Source: Bradyrhizobium sp. MOS003
GTDB taxonomy: Bacteria; Pseudomonadota; Alphaproteobacteria; Rhizobiales; Xanthobacteraceae
DNA: 64,000 nucleotides
Direction of reading: 5' to 3'
Assembly (NCBI RefSeq): GCF_003020125.1
Contig: NZ_PYFW01000001.1
Coordinates: 1,550,001-1,614,000, forward strand
Shown here: in pieces, positions 53,445-62,865 of the stretch
How positions within the stretch are numbered: the stretch's first letter is position 1
Layout: the number at the start of each line of letters is the position of its first letter
Translations under genes and position numbers: made by a program
The notes under the pieces: generated by a model
The model's database searches: none
The model's input: the letters and a program-made list of their open reading frames with translations, nothing else
What the model was told of the DNA's origin: nothing

Positions 53445-54475
53445 ATGGAGAAGATTATCACGGTGGGTTTGGATTTGGCCAAGTCGATCTTTCAAGTTCA
53501 CGGCATCGCCGAAAACGGGGAAGTCTGGTTCGTCGCACATTGCGGCGATCGCAGGTTCTGCCCTTCTTTCGGAGCCTTCCAGCTTGCTTGGTAGGTATGG
53601 AGGCCTGTGCGAGCGCCCATCACTGGGCACGCGAGATAGCGGCGCTGGGCCACGCTGTCCGCATGATGCCGCCAGCCTACGTGAAGCCTTACGTCAAACG
53701 AAACAAGACCGACGTGGCGGATGCTGAAGCCATTTGTGAGGCGGTCACCCGCCCGACAATGCGGTTCGTACCGGTGAAGACTGCCGAACAACAAGCGGCC
53801 AGCATGATTTTGCGAACGCGAGAACTGCTGATGAGGCAGCGCAGCCAGACTGCAAATGCCCTACGTGCTCATATGGCCGAATTGGGCATTATCGCCGGCA
53901 CAGGCATGGCAAGCATCGCAAAACTCCTGGTTCTTCTCCGGGACGAAAAAGACAATAGGATCCCCGGCGCCGCCCGCTTTGCCCTGATCCTATTCGCTGA
54001 ACAGATTGAGCTGCTTACAACCCGCATAGAGAAGCTCGACAGAGAGATTTTGGTTGCCGTCAGAAAGGACCCCGATGCAAGGCGTCTGATGAGCATTCCG
54101 GGTGTCGGTCCTCTCATCGCCGCTACCGTTCGGACATCGGTTTTGGATGCTCGCAATTTTGCGACTGCACGAGATTTTGCGGCTTGGACGGGGCTCACAC
54201 CGAGGGCACAGTCGAGCGGCGGAAAAGAAAGGCTCGGCGCGATATCAAAGGGTGGAAATCGGCAACTACGGACGCTCTTGATCGTTGGTGCGACCTCTAT
54301 CATCAAGCTTGCTAAACGAGGCTTGAAAGTCCCGCTCTGGATTCGGACCATGCTGCAAAGACGGCCGGTCAAGGTCGTATCGGTGGCGCTCGCCAATAAG
54401 ATTGCGCGCACGATCTGGGCCTTGCTGGTCAGAGGCGGCATCTATCAGGCGCCGGCCGCAATGCTGAAATCCTAA
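53445..54475 (+). pseudogene. nearly full-length IS110-family transposase with one frameshift
   Basis: It starts MEKIITVGLDLAKSIFQVHG (DEDD first Asp in LDLAK). The frame slips near 53530 and continues as RRSQVLPFFRSLPACLVGME, KPYVKRNKTDVADAEAICEA, MSIPGVGPLIAATVRT (HhH), FAAWTGLTPRAQSSGGKERL (Ser-containing C-terminal domain) to AAMLKS. Total length is one base short of a multiple of three. All IS110 catalytic blocks exist, so one base would restore it. It is divergent from the ISL3/IS110 fragments. Confidence 0.88.
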
Positions 54476-54742
54476 TCTTAAGAGCTCTCCGGCGGAAGAA
54501 GAAAGCTGCCGAGGAGGCAAGGTGCAAGTCTGGATGACCCCCGAATGACGTCATTCCCGGTAGCAATCAGACCGCCTGACTCACTGCGCTTCGAGCGCGA
54601 GAGATTGATTGGGCGATTGCTTCCGCGGATATCATCGTGGCCAGCGGCCAGGCGCCGCTTCACAGGCCGAACATATGACAGCACCGTCATCCCTTGTTCA
54701 ACCAGAGAAAGATCTTGCAGCCCGGGTCGTTCCACATATGAG

Positions 54743-55054
54743 TCAGAGCCCCTTTTGGATGCCGATAGGGGGTCCCAGTCGAACGCCGATTGACAGCCAG
54801 CCTCTTCGCAGCAATATCTCCTCTCCGTCGAGGTAGCCGCGGTCGGCGACTGCCTCGAGTTTGTCCACTCCGAGCACTTCTTTGGCTTGCTTCGACATCC
54901 GAGCAAGCTGCCCTCGGTCGTTGCCGACATTTATGACTCGGGCGTAATAATCATATGGTGTTCGGTGCCCAATCCTCTTCGGTGCCCAATCCTCTAGACA
55001 TTCCGGCAAGAGCGTCAGCTGGGATCTGTCCGCGCCTTCAACGAAGCGTCCCAT
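54743..55054 (-). pseudogene. IS1182-family transposase remnant with internal deletion
   Basis: The N-terminus MGRFVEGADRSQLTLLPECL is joined after about 30 residues to the internal block QLARMSKQAKEVLGVDKLEA and VADRGYLDGEEIL. The region between, with the first catalytic Asp, and the C-terminus are gone. A possible continuation, CCEEAG, is in another frame. It differs from the IS1182-like copy at 59628. Confidence 0.8.
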
Positions 55055-55798
55055 CCGTGTCCTGCATCAGGAAACGGAGGAATCGTAGCCGGCTCGTGGC
55101 TTTTCACACAGCCAGGGTCACAATGCGAAGAACTCAAACTGAGCATATTCAGTCCGCCGTGCCTCAATAAGCGGACCTCGTCGAGCGACGCTGCCACTTC
55201 GCCGAAGGGCCATTAGCAGACGAGCAAACTTGATTCCCTAGCGGCGTGGAGGAGCTTTAGGGGAAAGCCACCATCCGTTGGGAAATGGCTCAAGCAGCGC
55301 CCCGTCGATTGGATTGTGGTTCTCAGAGGGACTGACAGCTCCTACATCTCTGCTTGCTGGCGGGTAGCGATGGAGCGAACAGACAGGGCGCCGAAATCGC
55401 GGCCTCGACGGCGACGCCAAGCATGGCGTCTAGAGCGCCATGGAGACGCACCGCGGGCGCTTCGCTCTGCATCTTCGACTAGACCTCGAAGATTCTCTAA
55501 TTCTGAGAGCTGAGAGGCGAGCTCGCCCAGTCGTTGGAGATAAAGCATTGCGCGAGAGCTTCGCATAAATGTTCTCCACAGTCAAAAAACACTACTAGGA
55601 CTGCTGCCGAGCAAACGGGAAAAGTGGCAATCTACTGCGGGCACGTTCACCTTTCAATACGTCAGGGTTACTGCCTCAGCGAGGGCAAACGCGTTTCGAG
55701 CTGCTTCAACAGCGAAAAATGACAGCCTAGGGTCAAAAGCTGACGCTCGACCGGCGCTTGGCAGTGTCAACTTGGGGCCACTTTCCAGCCACTCACCC
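55055..55798. other. gene-poor stretch
   Basis: 740 bases. One minus-strand frame, 55342-55566 (MRSSRAMLYLQRLGELASQL, SELENLRGLVEDAE), has a helical N-terminus and could be a small protein, but the rest is Arg-rich and I give it about 0.3. Nothing else is supported. Confidence 0.35.
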
Positions 55799-55930
55799 TC
55801 AGGGCGACGGCACGCTCCCACCAAAGAGCGGCCAGCGAGCCAACAGCGCGTAGAGCAGGGCGGCGGGTAGGGCCACCCAGATAAGAGCCGTCGCGATAGA
55901 AACCCGGTGCCAATCCATGGACCGCAGCAT
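55799..55930 (-). CDS. possible 43-aa single-span membrane protein
   Basis: MLRSMDWHRVSIATALIWVA followed by LPAALLYALLARWPLFGG: one hydrophobic helix flanked by basic residues. GGATAG lies upstream of the ATG at 55928-55930. The hydrophobic helix supports it, but short length and lack of a family keep confidence low. Confidence 0.4.
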   Translation of the reverse strand: MLRSMDWHRVSIATALIWVALPAALLYALLARWPLFGGSVPSP

Positions 55931-55964
55931 ACCACTATCCAAAGCCATAAAGGCAGTCGGCGAC

Positions 55965-56564
55965 TTAAGGCTGGAAGCCCTTTTGTCGACTGTGATGAAG
56001 GTAATCGGGATCAAACTCGGCCAATTTTTCTAGGGCATTACGGTCGAGAATTTCAACAATAAAAAGGCCGACAACCTCTAGCCGAGCTGTCAGCTCGCAG
56101 GAAAGATGGGCCACTCTTGCGAGTGCATCTCGCGAACCGAGGTTTCCGACCCACTCACGAAAGATCGCCGCGTCAACGAGCGTCTGACGCCACAGCGTGT
56201 GCATCAATGTTGCAGATGCGAGTACGGCAGTTTGGAGCACGGAGTGCGGCACAAATGCTATCGTGGAAGGTCCGACGCTGCGAAGGTCATGGTCCATCCT
56301 CGGCAGGAGAAGAGTGTGGAGATCCGGCAGATCTCCGGGCACATGAATTGAAAGAATTTGGTTCCGATCGGCAATCACCTTTTCACGGGTCAACACGCCG
56401 CGCATGACCGCGGCGCACTGCGTCGCCATATCACCCTGACGCAGGACGTAAGCGCCGTGTTCGAATGTCCTGACGGTTGAGGGAAGCGCAAGCAGCCGTT
56501 GACCGTCCTCTTGGGTAAGATCGGCCGTCGCCGCCAGCCGCGCGATCAATCTTGTGTAGGGCAT
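55965..56564 (-). CDS. Crp/Fnr-type regulator lacking its helix-turn-helix
   Basis: 199 aa. The cNMP-binding-like beta-roll (FEHGAYVLRQGDMATQCAAV, MRGVLTREKVIADRNQILSI, HVPGDLPDLHTLLL) and the long dimerisation helix (ARVAHLSCELTARLEVVGL) are intact. The sequence then jumps in frame to FIVEILDRNALEKLAEFDPD and YLH, which is the extreme C-terminus of this family. The DNA-recognition helices, about 40 residues, are absent by in-frame deletion. The protein cannot bind DNA in the normal way; it might titrate a partner or be a relic. Confidence 0.82.
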   Translation of the reverse strand: MPYTRLIARLAATADLTQEDGQRLLALPSTVRTFEHGAYVLRQGDMATQCAAVMRGVLTREKVIADRNQILSIHVPGDLPDLHTLLLPRMDHDLRSVGPSTIAFVPHSVLQTAVLASATLMHTLWRQTLVDAAIFREWVGNLGSRDALARVAHLSCELTARLEVVGLFIVEILDRNALEKLAEFDPDYLHHSRQKGFQP

Positions 56565-56715
56565 CGAGTGCGTTCCGCTTGTTTGGGCGGGAGCGTAGTG
56601 CACTCTCGATCGCTTGGCAGGCCCTAGCGACTACCCACGGTAGCACGCCTTTATTTTGGAAGGCGGGTTCGTTTGGGCCGAACCCGGGAAATTAGCTTCA
56701 GGCCAGGTCCTCCCA

Positions 56716-56955
56716 CTAGGGGCCCAAACATTCAATAGAGACGGCGGCGGAGGCTCTCAGAACGATTTGGCTCGCGGCGTCGCGAACTTCGATCTTGGTC
56801 ACGCCTGTTCTGTGTTTGCGCGCGTCGTCGAGTATGGCCTGGGCCAATGATTCCAGGGCCAGCTTTTCGACAGCAACCCGATCGGCAAGCTCGATCCCTT
56901 CGTCGTCGATCGTGATGTCGTTTCCACGGTGAGTATCAAAGTAGAAAGCCGGCAT
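56716..56955 (-). CDS. DUF6894-family protein
   Basis: 79 aa: MPAFYFDTHRGNDITIDDEG, then ADRVAVEKLALESLAQAIL and TKIEVRDAASQIVLRASAAV. This is the standard DUF6894 pattern, a small soluble family very common in Bradyrhizobium and of unknown function. The ATG at 56953-56955 is well placed. Confidence 0.85.
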   Translation of the reverse strand: MPAFYFDTHRGNDITIDDEGIELADRVAVEKLALESLAQAILDDARKHRTGVTKIEVRDAASQIVLRASAAVSIECLGP

Positions 56956-57076
56956 GTCCGTTTAATCAGCCTATTGCAGCAAAGTTCCAATAGCGCCGAC
57001 TGCTGGCAAGTCTTCGCGCGCCGGCCGATCAAGGGACCGACCGTCGGCCAGCAGCTCGCCAGCGCGCTGCAAAATC

Positions 57077-57110
57077 CTGGAGTCCGCTAGGAGCGGCTAT
57101 CGGACTCCAG
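57077..57110 (-). terminator. 10-bp hairpin downstream of a small gene
   Basis: CTGGAGTCCG (57077-57086) / CGGACTCCAG (57101-57110) with a 14-base loop. It is the second of two hairpins after the stop of 57182-57466 and could be a backup terminator or a bidirectional one. Confidence 0.55.
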
Positions 57111-57130
57111 CTGAGTCGTTAGGTAAATTT

Positions 57131-57164
57131 GCTCGGGGCGCGAATGGACTGTGCAGCCCCGAGC
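57131..57164 (-). terminator. 9-bp GC-rich hairpin downstream of a small gene
   Basis: GCTCGGGGC (57131-57139) / GCCCCGAGC (57156-57164), 18 bases beyond the stop of 57182-57466. On the minus strand it is followed by AAATTTACCT, a short A/T tract that fits termination. Confidence 0.6.
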
Positions 57165-57181
57165 TAATGGTCAATCCCAAG

Positions 57182-57466
57182 TTACGCGTCCTTCAACCTT
57201 GATCGCAAATCGGCTATTGAACACGTGAGCCGCTTGAACGTCTCGGCTGCGCGCTTCCTGTCTCTCCCCCGAGCAACAAGAAGGCTGATCTCCATCAGCC
57301 TAATGCTTGCTCGCTCAATGCGGGCCAGTCGCTGGCCATAAGTGTTATCCTCGTCAGAAAGTTCTAGATCCAACTTCTCGGTGAGGCCTGTTAGGCGGGA
57401 AGCGAACTCCTCTGGCGAAAGGTCGTGGACGGGGCATGGAAATTGTAAGATTCTATCGTGTTCCAT
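57182..57466 (-). CDS. helical hypothetical protein
   Basis: 94 aa, acidic N-terminus then helices: LSPEEFASRLTGLTEKLDLE, GQRLARIERASIRLMEISLL, RAAETFKRLTCSIADLRSRL. No cofactor motif or membrane segment. Composition and start context look coding, and two hairpins follow the stop. Function unknown. Confidence 0.65.
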   Translation of the reverse strand: MEHDRILQFPCPVHDLSPEEFASRLTGLTEKLDLELSDEDNTYGQRLARIERASIRLMEISLLVARGRDRKRAAETFKRLTCSIADLRSRLKDA

Positions 57467-57621
57467 TCGGGCCTCCGGCGATGGTACGACAGCCGAGAGG
57501 CTTTGGATCAGTCCGCTATCCCCTTGGCCCGGGGAAATGCATTTGACGCCGTGACGCTATAAATGTGGAACGTTTCCTGAGGCCGGACTTTAACTTTCCC
57601 CTCCTTCCGAGTTCAATCGAA

Positions 57622-59574
57622 ATGCACACGGCTGCCGCCCCGCGTTCCCCGAGCCTCGATCTGCTAGTCAATTCCATTGTTGACTATGCCATCTTCATGC
57701 TGGATGCCGAGGGCGTGGTCCGAAGCTGGAACAAAGGGGCTGAGCGGCTTAAAGGCTATCTTGCTGACGAGATCATAGGGAAGTCTTTCTCGACCTTTTA
57801 CACGGCGGAAGATCGAGAAAAGGACCTCCCCAGAAAGGCTTTGGCAACGGCTGCAGCGACGGGGCGCTTTGCTTCAGAGGGGTGGCGGGTCAGAAAAGAT
57901 GGCTCTCGCTTCTGGGCCCTCGTCGTCCTTGACGCTATACGTGCCGACGACGGCGGCCTGATCGGGTTTGCGAAGGTCACGCGCGACATCACCGAACGGC
58001 AGCAAGCTCATAACGACCTACTGGAAAGCGAGCGACGCTATCGCCGGCTCGTTGAGGCCGTTGTCGACTACGCTATCTTCCAGCTGGACATCTCAGGTCA
58101 TGTCGCGACGTGGAACCCCGGCGCCGAGCGTATCAAAGGGTATCGGCCGGAAGAGATCATCGGTCGGCATTTCAGCACGTTCTACACGCCTGAGGATCTT
58201 GAAAAGGAAGTGCCGAAAACGGCATTGGCCGAGGCTGCCGCACAGGGCCGCTTCGAGGCCGAGGGCTGGCGCATGCGAAAGGATGGCACCCGCTTCTGGG
58301 CTTCAGTGGTTATCGACCGGATTACCGACGAAAACGGTGCAATCGTCGGCTTTGCTAAGATCACGCGCGATCTGACCGAGCGGAAGCAGGCGCAGGAAGA
58401 GCTCCAACGTGTCCAAGATCAGCTTGCCGCCTCGCAGAAGCTCGAAGCCATCGGACAGCTAAGCGGCGGCATTGCTCACGACTTCAACAACCTGCTCATG
58501 ATCGTCCTCGGCAACCTTGAAAATGCGGAGCGAAGCAGCCGCAATGTCGGAGGGCCAAACCTCCAGCGCGCACTGGCGAACGCGAAGCGCGGCGCGCAAA
58601 GGGCTGCGGCGCTAACCAGCCGGTTGCTCGCCTTCTCGCGCCGCCAGGCGCTCGACCCGAAACCGATCAACCTCAACAGCTTCTTGAGCGGTTTGCAGGA
58701 ATTTCTTCAGCGCACGCTTGGCGAACGCATTGAAGTGCAGACCGTCGGCAGCGCAGGCCTCTGGCAGATCGAGGCAGACCTGAACCACCTGGAATCTACG
58801 ATTGTCAATCTCGCGATCAATGCCCGTGACGCGATGCCAAGTGGTGGAAAGCTAACTATCGAGGCTACGAACGTCTCTGCCGACGAGGGCTATTCACGGG
58901 CCAACCCGGAGCTGTCCGTCGGACAGTATGTTATCATCTGCGTGAGTGACACAGGATCTGGCATGACTGCTGAGGTTCTAAACCATGCATTCGAGCCATT
59001 CTTCACAACCAAGGACCCGGGCCAGGGGACCGGCCTTGGGCTGAGCCAGGTCTATGGCTTCGTGAAGCAGTCTGGCGGACATGTGAAAATCTACAGCGAG
59101 GTGGGAGAAGGCACGAGCATCCGGATGTACTTCCCTCGCTACGCCGGCAATAACCCGCAGCCTGCTCCGGAAGGAGACGACGAACTCATATCGGAAGGCA
59201 GCTCGGTCGAAACGATTCTCGTCGTCGAAGATGATCCCGACCTTAGAGGTTACATCTCGGACGTGTTGCGCGAGCTCAATTACCAAGTTCTGTCCGCCGG
59301 CAGCGCGCAGGCTGCTTTGACAATCCTGTTACAGGAGAATCACCATGTTGATCTCCTTCTCACCGACGTGGTCATGCCCGGCATCAACGGACGCGAGTTG
59401 GGAAGACGCGCGCAGGAGATCAGACCCCATCTCAGGATTCTCTACATGACCGGCTATTCGCGCAACGCGGTCGTTCACCATGGGCGGCTTGATGATGGCG
59501 TTGACCTTCTGGAAAAGCCCGTCACTCAGGCCAGATTGGCGCTAAAGGTCCGCGAAATTTTGGATCGAAACTAA
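57622..59574 (+). CDS. hybrid sensor histidine kinase: PAS-PAS-HisKA-HATPase-REC
   Basis: 650 aa, no membrane segment. PAS1 (VDYAIFMLDAEGVVRSWNKG, about 18-130) and PAS2 (about 145-255) are near duplicates, each with GYxxDEIIG or GYRPEEIIG and the RKDGSRFWA/RKDGTRFWA tail. The dimerisation helix has the phospho-His in GGIAHDFNNLL (about 286). HATPase motifs are NLAINARDAM (N box), DTGSGM (G1) and GTGLGLSQVYGF (G2). The receiver has VVEDDPDLRG, the phospho-Asp in LLLTDVVMPG (about 581) and EKPV. All functional residues are present. The duplicated PAS suggests haem, flavin or redox sensing. The ATG at 57622 is preferred to the GTG at 57565. Confidence 0.93.
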   Translation: MHTAAAPRSPSLDLLVNSIVDYAIFMLDAEGVVRSWNKGAERLKGYLADEIIGKSFSTFYTAEDREKDLPRKALATAAATGRFASEGWRVRKDGSRFWALVVLDAIRADDGGLIGFAKVTRDITERQQAHNDLLESERRYRRLVEAVVDYAIFQLDISGHVATWNPGAERIKGYRPEEIIGRHFSTFYTPEDLEKEVPKTALAEAAAQGRFEAEGWRMRKDGTRFWASVVIDRITDENGAIVGFAKITRDLTERKQAQEELQRVQDQLAASQKLEAIGQLSGGIAHDFNNLLMIVLGNLENAERSSRNVGGPNLQRALANAKRGAQRAAALTSRLLAFSRRQALDPKPINLNSFLSGLQEFLQRTLGERIEVQTVGSAGLWQIEADLNHLESTIVNLAINARDAMPSGGKLTIEATNVSADEGYSRANPELSVGQYVIICVSDTGSGMTAEVLNHAFEPFFTTKDPGQGTGLGLSQVYGFVKQSGGHVKIYSEVGEGTSIRMYFPRYAGNNPQPAPEGDDELISEGSSVETILVVEDDPDLRGYISDVLRELNYQVLSAGSAQAALTILLQENHHVDLLLTDVVMPGINGRELGRRAQEIRPHLRILYMTGYSRNAVVHHGRLDDGVDLLEKPVTQARLALKVREILDRN

Positions 59575-59627
59575 GACTGGTCGGGCACTCCATCAGCTTA
59601 TGCCAAGCAGGGCCACGGTCCGCTTTG

Positions 59628-61189
59628 GGTCGATTTTGTTGCAAAAAGTCGGTTGAGACAGACCGCGAAGCGTGATTCCGTTATGTGACGCGATTCTCGG
59701 CGAGGTCGATTCATGATGGGCCGTCTGAAGAGTGACCAAGGTCAACTGTTCTAAGAGTTTCGTCTTGGCGACGCGGTTCCGGAAGATCATCTGGTGCGAA
59801 GGATCGATGCTGCTCTCGATCTGTCCTGGCTTCGCGGCGCGAACTTGCATCTCACTATTCGTCGATGGGGCGCCCCTCGATTGATCCGGAATTGATGATC
59901 CGGATGCTGGGCGTGGGGTATGTCTTTTCGATCCGCGCCGAACGGCTGATCTGCCGTGAAGTGCAGGTGAACCTCGCCTATCGCTGGTTTTGCGGGCTCG
60001 GCATCGAGGACGCTATCCCGGATCAGTCTGCGTTCTCGCGCGCCCGCAACGAGCGCTTCCGCGATGGCGATGTTCTCCGCCGCGTGTTCGAACGGATCGT
60101 CGAGACATGCATGGATTTGGTTGGTGGCGAGGGATTTGCAGTCGATGCGAGCCTGAATGCGGCCGACGCGAACAAGCAGCGCTCGATCGCAGGTCCGGAC
60201 TGGCGCAGGGATCGCGATCCAGCCAAGTCTAGACGCGCGGTGAAGGAGTATCTGGCGACCCTCAACGATACGGCGTGGGGCGCCGCCAGCGATGTCATCG
60301 CGAAGTTTATTTCGCCATCCGGTCCGGCAGCGCAATGGACCGGGGCTCACAAGGGGGCGGCATTCTTCGCGTACTCCGATAACTATCTCATCGACGTGAA
60401 GTTCGGTGTCATCGTTGATGTTGAGGCCTCCCGCGCCATTCGCCAGGCCGAGGTCGGCGCAGCAAAGACCATGGTCGAACGGACCGAGGAGCGCTTCGGT
60501 CTCAAGCCAGAACGGCTAATCGGAGATACCGCATACGGAGCTGCTCCGATGCTGAACTGGCTGGTCGAGGAGAAGGGCATCGCGCCGCATATCCCTGTGT
60601 TCGATAAGTCGAAGCGGGATGACGGTACCTTCTCGCGGAGCGACTTTCGATATGACCCGGCCGGCGACGTCTATCACTGCCCGGGTGGTAAGCAGCTTGG
60701 GACAAGCGGTACCGTGCATGAAGGCAAGACGCTGCTGTATCGAGCAAGCAAGCTCGACTGCGATGTATGCCCGCTTAAATCGCAGTGCTGTCCAAAAGAA
60801 CCATCGCGCAAGATCCCGCGCGACATCCATGAATACGCCCGAGACGTTGCCCGGTCGATTGCCGACACCGAAGACTTTGAGAAGTCACGGCGTGAGCGCA
60901 AGACGATCGAAATGCGGTTCGCACACTTGAAGCGCATCCTGAAGCTCGGTCGGCTCCGACTGCGGGGACCAAGAGGCGCTCAGGACGAGTTTGTTCTTGC
61001 TGCCATCGCCCAGAACCCGCGGCGGCTCGCGTGGCTGGGCGCTCGTCCGCCACCTGCTCGGGCTCTGTGCATTGCGTAGCGTTCGAGTTGGGTAGAGAGC
61101 GTCAGGGCCGGCGGATCAAAGCCGGTTGTGCTTAGAGAAATGGCCGAACGATCCATCGCTAACAGCCGACTTTTGCAACAAAATCGGCC
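59628..61189 (+). mobile_element. IS1182-family insertion sequence with terminal inverted repeats
   Basis: The left end at 59628 reads GG[T]CGATTTTGTTGCAAAA, then AGTCGG. The right end, read inward from 61189, is GGCCGATTTTGTTGCAAAA, then GTCGG: about 23 of 25 positions match. The element is about 1562 bp and encloses one transposase. No direct target repeats are obvious. The transposase start is broken, so it is probably inactive. Confidence 0.82.
59713..61079 (+). pseudogene. IS1182-type transposase with nonsense codon and frameshift near its start
   Basis: The frame begins MGRLKSDQGQLF then hits TAA at 59752, where relatives have Tyr (YEFRLG). It resumes EFRLGDAVPEDHLVRRIDAA and LDLSWLRG, then an extra two bases near 59838 move it to ELASHYSSMGRPSIDPELMI. 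From there 400 codons are open: FAVDASLNAADANKQR, LIGDTAYGAAPML, and the Cys cluster CDVCPLKSQCC of IS1182. The main DDE region is intact, but full-length translation is impossible. Confidence 0.88.
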
Positions 61190-61258
61190 AATAAGGGACA
61201 TTGTGGCGACCCGCGCGCAGAGGTCGAGCTATGGGTGTCTTAAAAGAGGCAAGACTAG

Positions 61259-61672
61259 CTATAGCTTCGGCTTGCTTTCTCTGAGCTCGTGGCCAAGGTA
61301 ACAATTGTTAGCTGCTTGTGCACGGGCAAGCGTTTGCGAGGGCATCTCACCAAAAGTGCGACGGTAAACGCGCGAAAAATCGCCCAAGTGCCAAAAGCCA
61401 TTGGCAAGAGCCGCCGCCTTGACGCTAAACGCGCCCGTCGAAAGTTGCAGCCGCGCCTCTGATAACCTCTTCCGACGAAGATAGGAATGCAAGCCCATGC
61501 CGCAGACAGAGACCGATGCCGAGTGCAACGTTCGCACCGACGTGCCAATGTGCTGAGCTAATTCTTTGCTGTACAGCGGTCTCGATGGCGGCAGTACGCT
61601 GACCAACTGGTCTAGCTCTGCAATGATTGCATTATACCGGTTAAGCGACGGAAGCGGGCCCGTTCGCATCAC
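61259..61672 (-). CDS. AraC-type DNA-binding domain, probably N-terminally truncated
   Basis: 137 aa: an AraC HTH domain with LYSKELAQHIGTSVRTLHSA (first helix-turn-helix) and SVKAAALANGFWHLGDFSRV, YRRTFGEMPSQ (second, with the family FxRxFR..G..P signature). Typical members of this type carry about 180 more N-terminal residues, which are not found in the 190 bases upstream. It could be a stand-alone DNA-binding fragment or a relic. Confidence 0.7.
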   Translation of the reverse strand: MMRTGPLPSLNRYNAIIAELDQLVSVLPPSRPLYSKELAQHIGTSVRTLHSASVSVCGMGLHSYLRRKRLSEARLQLSTGAFSVKAAALANGFWHLGDFSRVYRRTFGEMPSQTLARAQAANNCYLGHELRESKPKL

Positions 61673-61861
61673 TCCCTCAACTAAATGATCTGGTTATGTG
61701 CGACAACATCATAGTCGCTCCTGGTCAATAGCGACCATTGTTGTAATCTAGTCCACGAAATTGACAGCGAGGAGAGCATCAAGAATTGCGCCTAGAATCC
61801 TCATACCAGAATCGTGGGCCCAGCCACTTAAAAATTGATTAACTCGTGCACAAAAGGGTAG
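61673..61861. other. short gap between AraC fragment and IS3 remnant
   Basis: AT-richer than its surroundings; no gene seen. The missing AraC N-terminus is not present here. Confidence 0.4.
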
Positions 61862-62496
61862 TGAACCGCCCCGGGTTTGCCGGAGGCCATTTGGTTTAAG
61901 TTATGCCGCCATGGCGGGTTGTTTCAGCATGGCGTAGTAGCGTTGTTCGGCCTCGGCTGGCGGGATGTTGCCGATGGGCTCGAGGAGCCGTCGGTTGTTG
62001 AACCAGTCGACCCATTCCGGCGTCGCGACCTCGACGAACTCGAAGCTACGCCAGGGTCCGCGCCTGTGGATCACCTCGGCCTTGTAGAGGCCGTTGATCG
62101 TTTCGGCGAGGGCGTTGTCATAGGAATCTCCGACACTGCCGACAGAAGGCCCGACACCAGCTTCAGCCAGGCGCTCGGTGTACTTGATGGATACGTATCG
62201 GCTGCCCCTGTCGCTATGGTGTACGAGCCGCCGCCATGGACCGGTTGCCGATCACGCAGGGCCTGCTCCAGCATCGAGCACGAAGCCTGCATGCGCCGTT
62301 CGCGAGGCTCGCCAGCCCACGATCCTGCGAGCATAGGCGTCGATCACAAAAGGCGACGTAGACGAAGCCGGTCCAGTTCGCCACATAGGTGAAGTCCGAG
62401 AGCCAAAGAACATTCGGCCGTGGCGTTCGTTGTCTTGCTCGTCATGGCTCCATCCTCTCAGGAGTTGGAGCCTCCGGCAAACCCGGGGGCGGTTCA
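61862..62496 (-). mobile_element. IS3-family deletion derivative with intact ends
   Basis: The left end (61862-61887) TGAACCGCCCCGGGTTTGCC, then GGAGGC, and the right end (read inward from 62496) TGAACCGCCCCCGGGTTTGC, then CGGAGGC, are inverted repeats differing by one C. Between them is only the 3' half of orfB (stop at 61901, ending MLKQPAMAA). Pieces such as FVIDAYARRIVGWRASRTAH and PEWVDWFNNRRLLEPIGNIP appear in several frames. The element is 635 bp, about half normal. It interrupts a MAPEG gene at 62497. Confidence 0.83.
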
Positions 62497-62623
62497 ACCC
62501 GCCCTTCACCTGCATCATTCGAGCAACCGTCAACCACGACATCACGACGGCTTTGAGAATCATTATGCAGGCAGCAATTGCATAGGCATGGAAAAGGGGG
62601 TTTTGAAAGCTGAGTTTGTCCAT
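62497..62623 (-). pseudogene. N-terminal fragment of a MAPEG-family gene cut by the IS3 remnant
   Basis: FQNPLFHAYAIAACIMILKA, VVMSWLTVARMMQVKGGLN is the first helix and loop of a MAPEG-like protein and is nearly identical in pattern to the gene at 63590 (MILKALSMSWLTVFRMMQAK). The IS3 right end follows directly. The remaining two thirds of the gene are not found to the left of the element. Confidence 0.82.
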
Positions 62624-62865
62624 AGGACTGCTTTCGCGTTTGGACGATCACGAACTATTTGATTATACGAACCGGCCCTCCGGCTAGGGTCGAAGACAGC
62701 TTCGGGTCACGGGCGGACGAGCGCCACCAAGTTTGCGACTGCCTGTTGTCGCACCTTGAAAGCGGATACTACCTGCGAGATCGGCCGGGTCAGCATCGGG
62801 CCATGTGCGGAAGTCGCGAAAACGACGTCCGCCGTCAATGACCCCGTCGTTAAATCGTCTATTTT

